A stretch of DNA of 5,273 nucleotides from Opitutaceae bacterium (GTDB taxonomy: Bacteria > Verrucomicrobiota > Verrucomicrobiia > Opitutales > Opitutaceae): assembly GCA_023269455.1 (NCBI GenBank), contig JAHFTG010000173.1, positions 1-5,273 of the forward strand. Direction: 5' to 3'. The translations under genes and the position numbers were made by a program. The notes under the pieces were generated by a model. It was given only the letters and a program-made list of their open reading frames with translations, made no database searches and had not been told where the DNA came from. This document shows, in pieces, positions 1 through 5,273 of the stretch (positions within the stretch are counted from its first letter, which is position 1; each line of letters opens with the position of its first letter).

Positions 1-1008
1 AGCGCCAGCGAGTCGTCCGACCTCACCGCCAAAAACATCGTCATCGCCACCGGCTCGGCCCCCGTCGAGCTGCCGTTCATGAAGTTCGACGGCGAGACCG
101 TCATCTCCTCCGACCACGCCATCTCGCTCCCCGCCGTCCCGAAGAAACTCGTGGTCGTCGGCGGCGGCGCCATCGGCCTTGAACTCGGCTCCGTCTGGGC
201 CCGCCTCGGCGCCGACGTCACCATCGTCGAGTTCCTCCCCAAGATCGCCGCCGCCAACGACGACGACATCGTCCGCAACTTCACCCGCCTCCTCCAAAAG
301 CAGGGCCTTAAAATCGAGTGCGGCGCCAAAGTCACCGGCTTCGCCAAAGGCATCCTCACCGCCGAGCGTGACGGCAAGGTCCTCGAATTCCCCGCCGACA
401 AAGTCCTCGTCGCCGTCGGCCGCCGTCCCTACGCCGACAACCTCAACCTCGCCGCCGCCGGCGTCGAGCTCACCGACAAAAAACGCATCAAGGTAAACGC
501 CCACCTCAAGACCACCGCCCCCGGCGTGTGGGCCATCGGCGACGTCATCGACGGCCCCATGCTCGCGCACAAAGCCGAGGAAGACGGTGTCGCCGTCGCC
601 GAGTGGATCGCCGGCAAGCCCGGTCACATCAACTGGGATCTCATGCCTGCCATCATCTACACCGATCCCGAGGTCGCCTCGGTCGGGTTGGGTGAAGACG
701 CCGCCAAGGCCAAGGGCCTCGCGGTCAACGTCGGCAAGTTCAACTTCGCCGCCAACGCCCGCGCCCTCGCCAACGACGCTGGCGACGGCTACGTGAAGAT
801 CATCGCCGACGCCAAGACCGACAAAATCCTCGGCGCCCAGATCCTCGGCAAAAACGCCGGCGAGCTCATCAGCGAGATCGTCACTCACATGGAATACGGC
901 GGCAGCGCCGAAGACCTCGCCCGCACCGTCCACGCGCATCCGACCATGTCGGAAGCCGTGAAGGAAGCCGCCCTCGCCGTCAGCAAAAGCGCCATCCACG
1001 CGATCTAA
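1..1008 (+). CDS. lpdA: Dihydrolipoyl dehydrogenase (E3), 5'-truncated by the window edge
   Basis: This flavoprotein reoxidises dihydrolipoamide on the E2 or H proteins of pyruvate, 2-oxoglutarate or branched-chain dehydrogenases or the glycine cleavage system, passing electrons through a disulfide and FAD to NAD+ in the cytoplasm. The frame is open from base 1, so 335 residues are visible; E3 proteins are usually about 465-475 aa, so some 130-140 residues lie upstream, including the first FAD motif and the CxxxxC redox disulfide. Visible residues show IVIATGS (13-19, FAD domain), the NAD-binding GGGAIGLE (54-61) followed by acidic E77, the second FAD motif GVWAIGDV (175-182), and a dimerisation domain with YTDPEVASVG (220-229). 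The catalytic HAHPTMSE (311-318) carries the His-Glu pair H313/E318. The ATG at 79 is internal, not the start. Third positions are strongly C-biased, as in rpiB, which suggests high expression. An intrinsic terminator follows 42 nt after the stop. The E3 assignment is firm; which complex it serves cannot be told. Confidence 0.96.
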   Translation, partial: SASESSDLTAKNIVIATGSAPVELPFMKFDGETVISSDHAISLPAVPKKLVVVGGGAIGLELGSVWARLGADVTIVEFLPKIAAANDDDIVRNFTRLLQKQGLKIECGAKVTGFAKGILTAERDGKVLEFPADKVLVAVGRRPYADNLNLAAAGVELTDKKRIKVNAHLKTTAPGVWAIGDVIDGPMLAHKAEEDGVAVAEWIAGKPGHINWDLMPAIIYTDPEVASVGLGEDAAKAKGLAVNVGKFNFAANARALANDAGDGYVKIIADAKTDKILGAQILGKNAGELISEIVTHMEYGGSAEDLARTVHAHPTMSEAVKEAALAVSKSAIHAI

Positions 1009-1050
1009 ACAGAAGGACGGGCCTCTCCCGCTCCGTCACGCTTCTCCCCC

Positions 1051-1079
1051 AGCCGGTCGCTCGCCCGACCGGCTTTTTT
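1051..1079 (+). terminator. Intrinsic terminator of the dihydrolipoyl dehydrogenase gene
   Basis: A perfect 9-bp stem (agccggtcg at 1051-1059 with cgaccggct at 1066-1074) encloses a 6-nt loop (ctcgcc) and runs directly into a T tract at 1074-1079. This is a textbook Rho-independent terminator for + strand transcription. It lies in the 76-nt gap between two convergent genes, ending 5 nt before the stop codon of the kinase. Read on the - strand, the same hairpin is followed by G-rich sequence rather than a T run, so it should terminate the kinase transcript poorly. Confidence 0.9.
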
Positions 1080-1084
1080 GCGCC

Positions 1085-3784
1085 CTATTTCAGCATCGCA
1101 AACAGCTCCTTCGGCAGGAAGGGCTTTTGCAGGATTCCGTCCACGCCCAGCCCGTTAAGCTCCTCCAGCTTTTCCGTGTCGAGGTGGCCGCTCACGACCA
1201 CCACGCGAATGGCATGCCCTCCTTCGCGCACGCGGCGCAACAACTCCGTCCCGCTCAGCACCGGCATGTTTTCGTCCGTCAGGATGAGATCAAAGCCCGT
1301 CTCGCGCAGACGAAAAAACTCCCACGCCTCCTCTCCATTTTGCGCGTAGGTGACGGCATGCCCGGCTTTCGAGAGCAGATTGTTGATCGTCTCCGCCACG
1401 AAGACGTTGTCCTCGACCAAAAGAATCCGCAGCCCGCCCGCGCCTTCGTTCGGCGCATGAATCGGCCCGCCGGCCTGCCGGGCTTCAACCACACCCGAAG
1501 CCAGCGCGTCCGGCACCGGAAAATAAACATGAAACACCGTGCCGCGCCCCGGCTGGCTTTCCAGCTCGACCCAGCCGTCGAGACTTTTGACCACGTTCCA
1601 GACCACGGCCAGGCCAAGCCCCGTGCCCTGACCGGGCGGCTTGGTCGTATAAAAAGGTTCAAACGCCTTGGCCCTCACCTCCGCGCTCATCCCGGCGCCG
1701 TTGTCGGCGATGGTGAGTCGCTGGCAGCCGCGCGCAAAGGGCGCGCTCGACAAGCCGTCTCCACCGTGCGCCGATTCCGTGCGCGTCGTGGAGATATCGA
1801 TACGCGGCGTCCAACCCTCCGGCGCGCCGCCCTCCAGTTTTTGCATCAGCGTATCGCGGGCGTTGATGACGAGGTTCACCACTATTTGGGCGACATGCGC
1901 ACGATCAAGGGACAGCGGCCCCAGCCCCGGCGAAAGATTCACCGCAAGCCCGATGCGCCGGTCAAGCGTGTGGCGCAACAAACCCAGCGTGTCATCCACG
2001 ATGGGGTTCAACAGCAGCAGCTCGCGTTTCCCGCTGGAGCGTTGCCCCACCGAAAGAATGCGTTGGTTAAGCTGCGCCGCCTGCTCGATGGCATCCTCGA
2101 TGGAGCGCAGGGCCGTGAGCAGCGCCGTGTCCCCCGCACGGTCGCCGCGCAGCATCTCCAGGCGAAGCAGCATCGGCGTGAGCAGGTTGTTGAACTCATG
2201 CGCGACACCGGCGGCCAGTTGCCCGAGCGATTCGATTTTTTGCGTCTGGCGCACTTGTTTTTCCAACTCGTCGCGCTCGGTGATGTCCTGGCAATGCGAG
2301 GCCACGCCGATGACCCGCCCGCTTTCGTCCACCAGCGGCGTGTTATACCATTCGCAGAGGATGGATTTTCCCCCCTTGGTGGCATTCCGGTTCGTGCTGC
2401 GCGTTCCTCCCCGGTGGGCAAGAATCGTCTGCCAGACCTCCAGGACTTTTTCCCGCGCCTCCTCCGTCACGATGAGCCCTATGGCCTCCCGGCCAACCGC
2501 TTCGTCCGCCGTATATCCAAAAATCGCCGTCGCCGCCGGATTCCATGCCGTGACGCGAAAATCAAGATCCCACTCGATCACCGCCAGCGGCGTCTGGCGC
2601 ACATGAAGCGCGAGCCGCCGCTCCGACCTGCGCAACGCCTCCTCGGCGCCGACCCGCTCGGTCATATCGAGATTCAGCCCGAGGATACCCGTGATTTTTT
2701 CGCCCATCCGCACAGGCGCGATGATGTTATAACTGTGCCGGACGCGCCCGTTGTGCTCGAACGTCACCTCGCCCCGCACCAGCTCTCCCCCGAACGCACG
2801 CCGGTTGTTGCTCTCCCACTGCTTTCGCGTCGCCAACGGCAGCTCAAGGTCGGCAAGCGTCTTACCCTCGATGTCGCCCCAGTTTTGCTGCGAAGCCGGA
2901 TTGATCAGAACATAACGTCCTGCCGCATCCATCACCCAGAAATCAAACGGCAGATTGTCGATCGCCGTGCGCAGGCGGGCCTCGCTGTCGCGTAGTTCCG
3001 CCTCGATTTTTTTGCGGGCGCCGATTTCCGCCCTCAACACGCCTGTGAGCGCCGCGCCGAAGCCAAGCATGAGCACCGGGATGGCCAGCAGCCAGAGCAT
3101 GCGTTGCCGCCCCAGCGAAATCGCCTCGACCCACTTCTCCGCAGGATAATCTACGCCGAGCGCCGCTTCCACGCGCCCCTGCGCATCATGCAGCGGCACC
3201 TGCGCGCTCACCCACACGCCCCACTCATCCCGCACCGGCATCTCGGAAAATGTCCCATGCCCGTCCAACGCCTGAAGCATCTCGTCATCCGCTTCTGGAT
3301 ATTCGCGCCCGATGGGAATGCGCAGCTCACGTTCGCCTTGGATCTTTCCATCGTGGTTGTAGTCCGTCTCGCTATCCACCATCAGCCGCACCTTCCCGTC
3401 GATCCGTCGAAACGTATAAACATCGCTGATCGTCGGATTGACCGCCTTCCACCGCTTCATCGCCTCGATCATCGCGAGATAGCGCGGATCGTCCGCCGGG
3501 GTGGAGAGCGTGATCTGGCTGTGCCCCATGCGCTCGATTTCCTGTGCGTAAGTAGGCGCCATGCCTTCCAGCAAAGACTCGATGCGCCTGCTCTCCGCCC
3601 GCCCTGCTCCACCCACCAAAAACCACCCCGCCGCCAGTAAAATCACCACCGCCGGCCACGCCGCACGCGGCAACCCGCCATGCGGTGTGCGCTTCCTCAA
3701 CCAGCCTTCCAACAGTCCGAAGACCACGAGGCTGCCAAAGACAAAAAACAGGTAGTCGTGATTCTCCGCGATCCAGCCGGTCAT
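1085..3784 (-). CDS. Membrane-bound hybrid sensor histidine kinase (Cache-like sensor, 2 PAS, HisKA, HATPase, receiver)
   Basis: This 899-aa protein should sense an extracytoplasmic and/or PAS-bound signal, autophosphorylate on His and pass the phosphate to its own receiver. Membrane segments lie near residues 11-28, 43-60 and 229-250. The basic RKR at 30-32 places the N-terminus and residues 61-228 outside. That outer segment is Cache-like, with DEWGVW (186-191), LGVDYPAEKW (209-218) and an EF-hand-like loop at 141-153. PAS1 spans about 265-380 and PAS2 about 385-505, each ending near a DMTER/DITER motif (373-377, 500-504). HisKA has phospho-acceptor H529 in AHEFNN (528-533), like the HPK4-type HDFNN box. 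The HATPase has an N box with N637 and N641, G1 DNGAGM (694-699), F box FEPFYTTK (708-715) and G2 GTGLGL (720-725). The receiver (about 785-899) has E791/D792, phospho-acceptor D837, S865 and K887. All key residues are intact. No output or Hpt domain follows, so a partner elsewhere is expected. The ATG at 3784 lacks a Shine-Dalgarno sequence but gives a sensible N-terminus. The ligand and target are unknown. Confidence 0.95.
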   Translation of the reverse strand: MTGWIAENHDYLFFVFGSLVVFGLLEGWLRKRTPHGGLPRAAWPAVVILLAAGWFLVGGAGRAESRRIESLLEGMAPTYAQEIERMGHSQITLSTPADDPRYLAMIEAMKRWKAVNPTISDVYTFRRIDGKVRLMVDSETDYNHDGKIQGERELRIPIGREYPEADDEMLQALDGHGTFSEMPVRDEWGVWVSAQVPLHDAQGRVEAALGVDYPAEKWVEAISLGRQRMLWLLAIPVLMLGFGAALTGVLRAEIGARKKIEAELRDSEARLRTAIDNLPFDFWVMDAAGRYVLINPASQQNWGDIEGKTLADLELPLATRKQWESNNRRAFGGELVRGEVTFEHNGRVRHSYNIIAPVRMGEKITGILGLNLDMTERVGAEEALRRSERRLALHVRQTPLAVIEWDLDFRVTAWNPAATAIFGYTADEAVGREAIGLIVTEEAREKVLEVWQTILAHRGGTRSTNRNATKGGKSILCEWYNTPLVDESGRVIGVASHCQDITERDELEKQVRQTQKIESLGQLAAGVAHEFNNLLTPMLLRLEMLRGDRAGDTALLTALRSIEDAIEQAAQLNQRILSVGQRSSGKRELLLLNPIVDDTLGLLRHTLDRRIGLAVNLSPGLGPLSLDRAHVAQIVVNLVINARDTLMQKLEGGAPEGWTPRIDISTTRTESAHGGDGLSSAPFARGCQRLTIADNGAGMSAEVRAKAFEPFYTTKPPGQGTGLGLAVVWNVVKSLDGWVELESQPGRGTVFHVYFPVPDALASGVVEARQAGGPIHAPNEGAGGLRILLVEDNVFVAETINNLLSKAGHAVTYAQNGEEAWEFFRLRETGFDLILTDENMPVLSGTELLRRVREGGHAIRVVVVSGHLDTEKLEELNGLGVDGILQKPFLPKELFAMLK

Positions 3785-3843
3785 AAGGGTGCAGTAGGCA
3801 ATCAGCCACCTGCTTGCAAGGCAAGCCCCCCACCCGCCCGCGG

Positions 3844-4269
3844 CTAACGCGTTTCCTTCTCCACCGCCGTCACCTTCCCGTCCTTGAGCACGACCTTGAA
3901 ATACTCGTGCTCCCTGCGATCCGGGTAGTTCAAATAAAACAACGGCGAGGGATCATAGTAGCCCTGATACCAGCCCCGGTAGAGCGGCGCTCCGCCCACA
4001 TCTTCCCACGTCGTGTAACTCCACACCTCGCTGGAGCCGGCCGCATCCGTGCGCACCCATTTCCGGTCGGGATCGCCCACCGCGAGCCGCACCGTGTCCT
4101 CGTCAAAACCCACCGCCACCCGGCCCGCCTTCACGAGCGCCTGCCACTCCGGCGTGAGTTTCGCGAACAGCTCCGGGTTCTTCTTGATCCGCGCCTCCGG
4201 GCTTACGCAGCCCGCGACCAAGCCAGCCGCCACCACGATAAGAAAACTAAAAAACGCGCGTGATCTCAT
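3844..4269 (-). CDS. Small lipoprotein with BamE/SmpA-like core, aromatic insert (paralogue of the next gene upstream)
   Basis: I recognise no named gene. The 141-aa product begins MRSR, then a hydrophobic stretch (5-19) and the lipobox VAGC with C21 as the lipidated residue. No Asp follows the Cys (CVS), so by the E. coli sorting rule it would go to the outer membrane. The mature core has KAGRVAVGF (47-55), VGDPDR (64-69) and SSEVWSY (79-85), ending in GKVTAVE (131-137). The pattern 'xVxxAxGxPDR...GxSEVWxY' resembles the SmpA/OmlA (BamE-like) fold. That is inference from motif layout; the protein is not shown to be BamE. Residues 86-121 form an insert rich in Tyr, Trp and Pro (for example YRGWYQGYY at 97-105). 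It is a clear paralogue of the 4360-4791 gene over the whole core. It starts 90 nt after that gene stops and ends 59 nt before the kinase starts, so co-transcription is plausible. Its start has an AT-rich leader without Shine-Dalgarno. Confidence 0.88.
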   Translation of the reverse strand: MRSRAFFSFLIVVAAGLVAGCVSPEARIKKNPELFAKLTPEWQALVKAGRVAVGFDEDTVRLAVGDPDRKWVRTDAAGSSEVWSYTTWEDVGGAPLYRGWYQGYYDPSPLFYLNYPDRREHEYFKVVLKDGKVTAVEKETR

Positions 4270-4359
4270 AATGAATTAAAAAATTAACCAAATCCTCAAC
4301 ACCCGCAACCCGCCCGCAAGCATCTCAAAACACGTCCTCCGCCTTGATGCCTCCACCTG

Positions 4360-4791
4360 CTACTTCTTCGCCGCCTGTTCGACCGCCGTGACATGACCGC
4401 CCGTCAACGTGACGCGCATCTTCTCGTTTTCCCCGACCGAGCCGGTTCCCACGCCCACTCCGCCACCCACGCCCGAGCCGCCGCCGCCCACGCCGAGCCC
4501 CAGCCCGAAGCCGAGCCCCGAGCCGCCCTCAAGATAAACCCACACCTCCGACGCGCCCGCCACGGTCGTCCGTTGCACCACGCGGTCAGGTTTTCCCAAT
4601 GCCATCGTCACCTGCTCCGGCGTGAACCCCACCGCCACCTCGCCCGCGCGGATTTTGCCCTGCACCTCCGACGGATAGCCGTCAAACGCCGCCTGATTTT
4701 TAGAGATCCGCGACGAGGTCGAAGCGCAGCCGACTATTCCCACCATCAGCACCAACGCAGTAAAAAGGCGTAACACGGTAGTCATAGTCAT
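4360..4791 (-). CDS. Small lipoprotein with BamE/SmpA-like core and glycine-rich insert (paralogue of the next gene downstream)
   Basis: I recognise no named gene. The frame is open back to an ATG at 4866, but the first 25 residues from there are not signal-like and would cover the candidate promoter. I therefore start at the ATG at 4791 (143 aa); a second ATG at 4785 is equally possible. From 4791 the protein has a short hydrophobic signal (6-20) and lipobox IVGC with C22 as the lipidated residue, followed by AST, which predicts outer-membrane sorting by the E. coli rule. The core has RAGEVAVGF (48-56), ALGKPDR (64-70) and GASEVWVY (79-86), and ends with GHVTAVE (132-138), matching the downstream paralogue motif for motif. 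Between them, residues 89-120 are a Gly/Val/Leu/Ser low-complexity segment where the paralogue has an aromatic insert. The fold is probably SmpA/OmlA-like, by inference from motif layout. It is divergent from rpiB and would be the first gene of the - strand cluster. Confidence 0.85.
   Translation of the reverse strand: MTMTTVLRLFTALVLMVGIVGCASTSSRISKNQAAFDGYPSEVQGKIRAGEVAVGFTPEQVTMALGKPDRVVQRTTVAGASEVWVYLEGGSGLGFGLGLGVGGGGSGVGGGVGVGTGSVGENEKMRVTLTGGHVTAVEQAAKK
4432..4527 (-). repeat. Glycine-rich low-complexity coding segment
   Basis: These 32 codons inside the lipoprotein gene encode a run dominated by Gly alternating with Val, Leu or Ser (GLGLGVGGGG, SGVGGGVGVG). The DNA is a degenerate GC-rich repeat built from GGCGTGGGC/GGGCTCGGC-like units and is not an exact tandem array. 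Such tracts are prone to slippage-driven length change. The frame is kept on both sides, since the conserved VTAVE tail follows. It lies exactly where the paralogous lipoprotein carries an unrelated aromatic insert. Confidence 0.75.
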
Positions 4792-4838
4792 AGAACAGAG
4801 AGGTTTTGAATTTTGATTTGCGGCAAGAACCCGGTGCG

Positions 4839-4866
4839 AAGATACATCGACCTCTTTACCTCTCAA
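4839..4866 (-). promoter_or_regulatory. Candidate sigma70-type promoter for the lipoprotein/kinase cluster
   Basis: On the - strand, TTGAGA (4866-4861, 5 of 6 matches to TTGACA) and TATCTT (4844-4839, 4 of 6 to TATAAT) are separated by 16 bp. Transcription would start near 4832, giving a leader of about 40 nt before the ATG at 4791. It lies in the 98-nt gap between divergent genes. If real, it supports the 4791 start over the 4866 start, because the longer reading frame would begin upstream of the transcript. This is a consensus match only, with no other support. Confidence 0.35.
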
Positions 4867-4889
4867 AAGTTCGCGCCTATTTTCTTCCC

Positions 4890-5273
4890 ATGAAGACCTT
4901 CTCCATCGCCATCGGCTCCGACCACGCCGGCTTTGCCTATAAAGAAGCCCTCAAGGCCGCCCTCCTCGCCGACGGCCATACCGTGCGCGACTTCGGCACC
5001 TACACCGACGCCTCCTGCGATTACCCCGATTTCATCCGCCCCACCGCCGAGGCCGTCGCCCGCGGCGAGTTCGAGCGCGGCATCGTCCTCGGCGGCTCCG
5101 GCAACGGCGAAGCCATCGTCGCCAACAAGGTCAAAGGCATCCGCTGCGGCCTCTGCTGGAACGAGCAGGTCGCCATCTGGAACCGCTCGCACAACGACGC
5201 CAACGTCCTCTCCCTCGGCCAGCGCACCGTCACCGAAGCCGAGGCGCTCACCATCACGCGCACCTGGCTCGCC
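4890..5273 (+). CDS. rpiB: Ribose-5-phosphate isomerase B, 3'-truncated by the window edge
   Basis: RpiB interconverts ribose 5-phosphate and ribulose 5-phosphate in the non-oxidative pentose phosphate pathway, in the cytoplasm; relatives act on allose or galactose 6-phosphates. The 128 visible residues cover most of a family of roughly 145-160 aa. The N-terminus IAIGSDHAGF (6-15) is the family signature, with D11/H12 at the sugar-phosphate site. DYPDF (44-48), the active-site loop GGSGNGEAI (68-76), ANKVKGIR (78-85) and HNDANVLSLG (101-110) follow. The loop lacks the E. coli catalytic Cys (CGTG there) and instead has Ser70 and Glu74, as in the mycobacterial type where Glu takes the catalytic-base role. 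The ATG at 4890 places the signature at the usual distance. No Shine-Dalgarno precedes it; the leader is pyrimidine-rich (attttcttccc). Codon use is strongly C-ending, like the dihydrolipoyl dehydrogenase gene. The family is certain; substrate preference is inferred from family membership. Confidence 0.95.
   Translation, partial: MKTFSIAIGSDHAGFAYKEALKAALLADGHTVRDFGTYTDASCDYPDFIRPTAEAVARGEFERGIVLGGSGNGEAIVANKVKGIRCGLCWNEQVAIWNRSHNDANVLSLGQRTVTEAEALTITRTWLA

Noticed and set aside
1668..2606. 312-codon + strand frame, also inside the kinase
   Set aside because: Ser/Arg-rich composition with no domain. It overlaps another antisense frame and the HisKA/PAS coding region, so it is a frame shadow.
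1127..2995. 622-codon open frame on the + strand, opposite the kinase gene
   Set aside because: Its product is a His/Arg/Gln-rich sequence with no recognisable motif. The opposite strand encodes a kinase with every catalytic motif intact. Long antisense frames like this are expected from high-GC codon bias.
3812..3826. Small hairpin (gcttgc / gcaagc, 3-nt loop) between the kinase and the lipoprotein gene
   Set aside because: Only 6 bp with no T run on either side, so it is not supportable as a terminator or an operator.
4270..4359. Possible terminator or separate promoter between the two lipoprotein genes
   Set aside because: The best inverted repeat is a 5-bp gcatc/gatgc pair far apart with no T run. 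TTGAGG with TAATTC at 15-bp spacing is too weak in AT-rich sequence to call.
4792..4866. 25-residue N-terminal extension of the glycine-rich lipoprotein
   Set aside because: It would put polar residues before the hydrophobic signal and a long distance before the lipobox, and it overlaps the candidate promoter. The ATG at 4791 gives a normal lipoprotein signal peptide.
4855..4884. TTTACC - 18 bp - TATTTT as a promoter for rpiB
   Set aside because: Weak consensus, and the -10 box would end 5 nt before the start codon, requiring a leaderless or nearly leaderless transcript; this cannot be supported from sequence.
4863..5263. - strand open frames opposite rpiB
   Set aside because: Their Ala/Gly/Asp- or Arg/Ser-rich products are complements of a clear rpiB reading frame.

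Overview
The window is high-GC bacterial DNA with five protein genes, two of them cut by the window edges. I recognise no RNA gene, insertion sequence or CRISPR array. The organism is probably a Gram-negative bacterium: two genes encode lipoproteins and one a membrane sensor kinase with a large extracytoplasmic domain. Three things together suggest Verrucomicrobiota, perhaps Opitutaceae: GCC/ATC/GTC/CTC-dominated codon use in the housekeeping genes, starts without Shine-Dalgarno sequences, and a multi-PAS hybrid kinase. That placement is an impression, not proof.

Layout. Bases 1-1008 (+) hold the C-terminal three quarters of dihydrolipoyl dehydrogenase (E3), followed by a clear intrinsic terminator at 1051-1079. 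Converging on it is an 899-aa hybrid sensor histidine kinase (3784 down to 1085, - strand). Its order is three membrane segments with a Cache-like sensor, two PAS domains, HisKA, HATPase and a C-terminal receiver. Upstream of the kinase on the same strand are two small lipoproteins, 4269-3844 and 4791-4360. They are clearly paralogous and resemble the SmpA/OmlA (BamE-like) fold. A candidate sigma70-type promoter at 4839-4866 precedes the first. Divergent from it, rpiB (ribose-5-phosphate isomerase B) starts at 4890 (+) and runs off the right edge.

How the genes relate. The outer genes are central metabolism: E3 serves 2-oxoacid dehydrogenase complexes, and RpiB serves the non-oxidative pentose phosphate pathway. 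The inner three - strand genes are spaced by 90 and 59 nt with no recognisable terminator between them, so they could be one transcript. If so, two envelope lipoproteins would be made together with a membrane sensor kinase. A functional link is inference only. The gaps are all short (76, 59, 90 and 98 nt), and beyond the terminator and the candidate promoter I see nothing convincing in them.

The most noteworthy points are the lipoprotein pair with unrelated low-complexity inserts at the same position, an EF-hand-like loop in the kinase sensor domain, and an RpiB active site of the mycobacterial (Glu) rather than the E. coli (Cys) type. I found no convincing evidence of a wholly new system.
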